Assembly (NCBI GenBank): GCA_903878115.1
Contig: CAIRGO010000280.1
Span: 1-64,000 of the forward strand
Source: Akkermansiaceae bacterium
GTDB taxonomy: Bacteria > Verrucomicrobiota > Verrucomicrobiia > Verrucomicrobiales > Akkermansiaceae
Direction of reading: 5' to 3'
DNA length: 64,000 bases
The notes below the pieces were generated by a model. That model ran no database searches and was not told where the DNA came from. It saw only the letters and a list, made by a program, of their open reading frames with translations. Numbering within the stretch: position 1 is the stretch's first letter; every line of letters starts with the position of its first letter. Both the position numbers and the translations under genes were made by a program. Of this stretch, positions 60,716 to 64,000 are shown in pieces.

Positions 60716-62962
60716 ATGAAACGTAATTTTTTCCTTTTTCTTCTTTTATCCAGAATTGCTCATGGACATGATATTGGCAGCGAAGGACATACTCATAAGG
60801 ATCATTTGATCAAGCCATCTGAGACGGTTGTTCCAGAGTGGTATCTCATTCAGGAAAAAATTGAACCTGCAGCCGCTGCCGAACAGACAGCAAAAAATCC
60901 TCCTGCTTTAGCCTCGGTGTTTGCTGCTTTTGCTCCGCGGGTAAAAGTGCGTTGGGATGAAACATACTTATTTGTCGAAACGAGTGGTTTACCTGAACAT
61001 GGGTTGATGAAAGGAATCACGAATTGGCAGCAACAAGTGCCAGTCCCGCAGAGCTACTTAGGTGCGAACGCTTGGCAAATTCCTTTGGTGCCAGTTCCCG
61101 CAAAACTACCACTATCGATTAAGGGGCGTTTTCTTCGCGGCGCCATTGCGCTTGCCGCCAACGGAATCCCCATTTTTAATCCGCAAAACAATCGCGGAGA
61201 AGTATCTGCTGAAATTGGTGAACTCGATGAATGGGGCGGACATTGTGGGCGTGCAGATGATTACCATTATCATGCGGCTCCTTTGCATTTGCAGGACAAA
61301 GTAGGTAAGGGACGCCCCATCGCAGTTGCACTTGATGGCTATCCGATTTTTGGGTTAACAGAAGCCGATGGATCACAGCCGAATGATCTTGATGAGTTTC
61401 ATGGGCACAGCACAGCCGCATTAGGCTATCATTATCATGCATCTACTAAGTATCCATATGTGAATGGAGGGTTTCACGGTGAAGTCAAAGAACTCGGTGA
61501 ACAAGTTGATCCTCAGCCGAGTGCGCGTCCGGTTCGCGGTGCAGGCGCGCCTCTCCGTGGCGCTAAGATTACAGATTTCGCGAAAGCGGGCGATGCGAGT
61601 TATCGTCTCACTTATGAATTAGCATCAGAAAAATGTGCGATTCTTTATAACGTCAATGCGGATGGATCACTTGCGTTCGAATATCAAAATGGCAAAGCGG
61701 GAACGACCAAAGAAACCTATCAACGTCGTGATTCCGGTGGTGGGGATAGTCGTCCAAGACCAAGACCTGATCAACCAGAACAACAGAAACCGATGAGACG
61801 AGGAGAAGTATCACCTGCAGTCAAGCCTATTGGCAACGATACTATTGTGAGCGGATTGCAACTCAAAAGCCCTGCCATTGACGCATCGAGTGTTTTGCCG
61901 ATCGAGTTTACCGGCGATGGCGCTAGTATTTCGCCCCCCCTAGCATGGTCGGGTACTCCCTTAGCAACGAAGAGTTATGCGGTCATCATGCATCATATCG
62001 ATCCAGCAGGACAAACGAAACTTTATTGGACGCTGTATAATATTCCATCAAATGTGTTAGTATTGCCTAAGAATGCTAAGGGTGTTGGTATCGAAGGAAG
62101 CAATAGCATCAATCGTAATCTTGGTTATGCGCCGCCACATTCGAAAGGCCCAGGAGCGAAAACGTACATCATTACTCTCTATGCACTATCGGCTCCACTT
62201 GACCTCAGCGTTCCACCTGCAGAAGTCAATCGTGATGTGCTGCTTGCTGCAATGAAAGAAAAAATTCTTGGGACTAGCGAATTGAAAGTCACATATACCC
62301 GCGATGCCGTAGCGGTTGCAGCACCTGTTCAAGCACCAGTTCCCATACCGAAGGAGCCAATTGATCCCAGCATGATCAAGGCCGCGATGAGCGATACGAT
62401 CAAAGCGGAAGTATATGCAGACAATTGGTTTGCGCTATATATTAATGGTCGTTTGACGGTCGTAGATCCTATCGAATTTTTGCCACACAATGTTGTCAGC
62501 GTGGATATCTTACCCGAGTACCCAATGACCATCGCGGTAATAGCTCATGATAATGCCGATCCACAAACAGGGCTAGAATACGGCAACCATATCGGCGATG
62601 CAGGATTTATTTTGAAATTTGCTGATGGAACTGTGACCGATGGCACATGGAAAGTAAAAACCTTAGAGCGTGGCCCAATCAACGGTGATTTGAAAAATCC
62701 CACGGTAAAAAGTATCACTCGGCCAGAAAATTGGTACGCAATCAACTATGACGATAGTAAATGGGAAAATGCCACTGTCTACACTGAACAACAAGTGAAC
62801 CCTAAGCCGCCGTATTACGAGCATGATTTCAAGAGCGCCTCGTTCATTTGGAGTAAAGAACTAGCCTTGGACAATACAGTGCTATTTCGCAAGCGCATCG
62901 AGAAACCAGGTGCTGCTTCGCGATGGACGGCAAAACCCGCTGGTCCTGCTCCTCAACCGTGA
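60716..62962 (+). CDS. Exported YHYH - PEBP - jelly-roll fusion protein
   Basis: 748 residues from ATG 60716 (signal peptide MKRNFFLFLLLSRIAHG). Three parts: (1) a YHYH domain (about 60-285): IALAANGIPIFNP, WGGHCGRADDYHYHAAP, GYPIFGLTEADG and LGYHYHASTKYPYVNGG; (2) a PEBP/YbhB-like domain (about 375-530): LPIEFTGDGASISPPLAWSG, YWTLYNIP and GPGAKTYIITLYAL; (3) a C-terminal beta-sandwich (about 550-735) with YADNWFALYINGRLT, WYAINYDDSKWENATVY and NTVLFRKRI, as in galactose-binding-like modules. YHYH proteins may bind metal through the His clusters. The function of the fusion is unknown. Confidence 0.8.
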   Translation: MKRNFFLFLLLSRIAHGHDIGSEGHTHKDHLIKPSETVVPEWYLIQEKIEPAAAAEQTAKNPPALASVFAAFAPRVKVRWDETYLFVETSGLPEHGLMKGITNWQQQVPVPQSYLGANAWQIPLVPVPAKLPLSIKGRFLRGAIALAANGIPIFNPQNNRGEVSAEIGELDEWGGHCGRADDYHYHAAPLHLQDKVGKGRPIAVALDGYPIFGLTEADGSQPNDLDEFHGHSTAALGYHYHASTKYPYVNGGFHGEVKELGEQVDPQPSARPVRGAGAPLRGAKITDFAKAGDASYRLTYELASEKCAILYNVNADGSLAFEYQNGKAGTTKETYQRRDSGGGDSRPRPRPDQPEQQKPMRRGEVSPAVKPIGNDTIVSGLQLKSPAIDASSVLPIEFTGDGASISPPLAWSGTPLATKSYAVIMHHIDPAGQTKLYWTLYNIPSNVLVLPKNAKGVGIEGSNSINRNLGYAPPHSKGPGAKTYIITLYALSAPLDLSVPPAEVNRDVLLAAMKEKILGTSELKVTYTRDAVAVAAPVQAPVPIPKEPIDPSMIKAAMSDTIKAEVYADNWFALYINGRLTVVDPIEFLPHNVVSVDILPEYPMTIAVIAHDNADPQTGLEYGNHIGDAGFILKFADGTVTDGTWKVKTLERGPINGDLKNPTVKSITRPENWYAINYDDSKWENATVYTEQQVNPKPPYYEHDFKSASFIWSKELALDNTVLFRKRIEKPGAASRWTAKPAGPAPQP

Positions 62963-63011
62963 CTTGTTCATATGATCCAATGTTGATTGAAATAACGTAT
63001 TAGTTGTTGTA

Positions 63012-63695
63012 ATGAAATATTCTTTGCTCACCTTTTTACTGGCTACAATTTCCCTTACCTTCACATCTGAAGCGGGCCTATCGCGCACTACGAGTGATCG
63101 AATTTTTGCACGATTGAATCAGAATACTGATGCTGTTCTTGATGTGGGAGAGTTTGCGAGAATGATGGGGGAGAAGTTCCCATCTCTTACAGGATTTTCT
63201 CTGCGCACTTATCGTGAATTCTTTCGTGTTGATGCGGATCAAATTAGCGGCATTAGCCAAGAAGATTTTTTTCGCTGGAATCGTGGTGACACCAGAGAAT
63301 TAGCAGGTGAGACTATCGAGCGTTTTATTCGAGCAGATCGCAATCATGACAAAGTTCTTGATGCGCGAGAGTTGCCCTGGGCTTACAAACAAAAATTGTC
63401 CAAAAGAAAAGTAGCTGCAGAGATCAAACGCCTCGATTTAGATGATGACGGGAAATTATCGCTAAAAGAATTTTTTCAGTTTCTGCCGATGGAATGCAAA
63501 ACCTTTCTTGGCATGAAAAAAAATGATGCCGATCTGTTAACGTCGGCATTAGGCATTAGCACTTTTGTCTGGCGTGAAGATGATATTGCATATCCTTACG
63601 ATCCTGTTTTCGGTGAGCCTCAGCCATTGTTTTTCTTTGGCTTAAATGGTGGAGTGATCACAAATTGCTCGATGAGGCTCACGATTCAGCAGTGA
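63012..63695 (+). CDS. Secreted EF-hand protein
   Basis: 227 residues with signal peptide MKYSLLTFLLATISLTFTSEAG. Two good calcium loops are visible: DRNHDKVLDARE and DLDDDGKLSLKE, each with acidic residues at positions 1, 3, 5 and 12. Two earlier loops are degenerate (NQNTDAVLDVGE and DADQISGISQED). The EF-hand pattern suggests extracellular calcium binding or structural pairing. It begins 49 bases after the YHYH fusion on the same strand, so they may be functionally linked. The C-terminal 50 residues are hydrophobic-rich and lack a recognised domain. Confidence 0.75.
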   Translation: MKYSLLTFLLATISLTFTSEAGLSRTTSDRIFARLNQNTDAVLDVGEFARMMGEKFPSLTGFSLRTYREFFRVDADQISGISQEDFFRWNRGDTRELAGETIERFIRADRNHDKVLDARELPWAYKQKLSKRKVAAEIKRLDLDDDGKLSLKEFFQFLPMECKTFLGMKKNDADLLTSALGISTFVWREDDIAYPYDPVFGEPQPLFFFGLNGGVITNCSMRLTIQQ

Positions 63696-63747
63696 TTGTA
63701 TTTGGTTTGTCTTCTCTGAACGCTTTGTATATCGTGACGAAGAGTTC

Positions 63748-64000
63748 ATGGACGAATCCGAATATAAAAAAAGAACCCGATTTGTCATTCAATTGGGTAA
63801 TGCTCTTCACGGTTGTGGTGCTTCAAGCCAACGAGTAGAAAAGCACTTAGGTAATGTAACAAGAATGCTGGAAATGAATGGGCATTTTATGTTTACGCCT
63901 ACAGGTCTTACTAGCGTATTTTGGTTAGATGATGAATTTGATCAGTATGTTCACATCGAGCGTGTGGAGCCTGGCGATATCAATTTAGGTCGTTTATGGA
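63748..64000 (+). CDS. ThrE/DUF1212 threonine-serine exporter-like protein, N-terminal part
   Basis: Open from ATG 63748 to the window end, so truncated by the window. The visible 84 residues include LGNALHGCGASSQRVEKHLGNV and GHFMFTPTGLTSVFWLDD, resembling the N-terminal domain of ThrE-type threonine/serine exporters (ALHxxGxxxxRxE, FxTPT). The full protein would have a cytoplasmic domain followed by ten membrane helices. It follows the EF-hand gene by 52 bases. Confidence 0.65.
   Translation, partial: MDESEYKKRTRFVIQLGNALHGCGASSQRVEKHLGNVTRMLEMNGHFMFTPTGLTSVFWLDDEFDQYVHIERVEPGDINLGRLW

Noticed and set aside
1-64000. CRISPR arrays, IS elements, prophage, rRNA operons
   Set aside because: No regularly spaced repeats, transposase, integrase, capsid or rRNA sequence was seen in a reading of both strands.

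Overview
The window is chromosomal DNA from a Gram-negative heterotroph, most likely a member of the Verrucomicrobiota (the PVC superphylum); this placement is inferred from gene content, not from a marker search. The pointers are sulfatases, a ThuA-like protein, a DUF1552 protein, a YHYH protein, a twin-arginine NHL-type propeller protein, a TonB/ExbB/ExbD set with a TonB-dependent receptor, and an ovothiol-type methyltransferase. Genes are densely packed on both strands, several convergent pairs overlap at their 3' ends, and there is no phage, IS element, rRNA operon or CRISPR array. One tRNA (Gly-TCC) is present.

Layout. 1-8.4 kb: tail of an M29-type aminopeptidase, ovothiol N-methyltransferase, ThuA-like protein, a hairpin-rich non-coding cassette, MalY/PatB lyase, a membrane VWA protein, a quinone-oxidoreductase-like enzyme, a secreted thioredoxin, RdgB, an NlpC/P60-like hydrolase and a HAD phosphatase. 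8.5-15.9 kb: CDF cation transporter, two polytopic membrane proteins, then a likely operon of a tandem sialate-esterase-like protein and two sulfatases, all with altered catalytic motifs. 16-25.2 kb: housekeeping genes (leuA, grpE, dnaJ, rsmE, polX, DUF1552, queF, a 30-codon membrane peptide, lysA). 25.2-30.5 kb: minus-strand genes for a PF-repeat/roadblock-like protein with a broken MglA-like GTPase, peptide deformylase, and ExbD/ExbB/TonB-like proteins. 30.5-37.5 kb: three large minus-strand genes (DUF2126 transglutaminase, circularly permuted ATP-grasp/alpha-E fusion, small transglutaminase) forming a predicted peptide-ligation/peptidase system. 37.6-46.5 kb: thiE, a propeller protein, cvfB, a compositionally foreign beta-helix protein, alaS, a Nif3-like gene and the tRNA. 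46.5-55.3 kb: a cell-envelope/exopolysaccharide block (outer-membrane barrel, tyrosine autokinase, export protein, PDZ protein, C-terminal processing protease) followed by a YggS homologue. 55.3-64 kb: TonB-dependent receptor, phosphodiesterase-like enzyme, gatC-gatA, a YHYH/PEBP fusion, an EF-hand protein and the start of a ThrE-like exporter.

The strongest leads for something not routinely described are: (i) the heptamer TCTAACA/TGTTAGA, seen at 36 places, several times the chance expectation, in different reading frames and in intergenic DNA; (ii) the LC7-like/PF-repeat gene next to a frameshifted Ras-like GTPase; (iii) the esterase-sulfatase operon in which all three proteins depart from the family's catalytic motif; (iv) the transglutaminase/ATP-grasp/alpha-E cluster, whose product is unknown; (v) the 2.33-2.62 kb multi-hairpin cassette.
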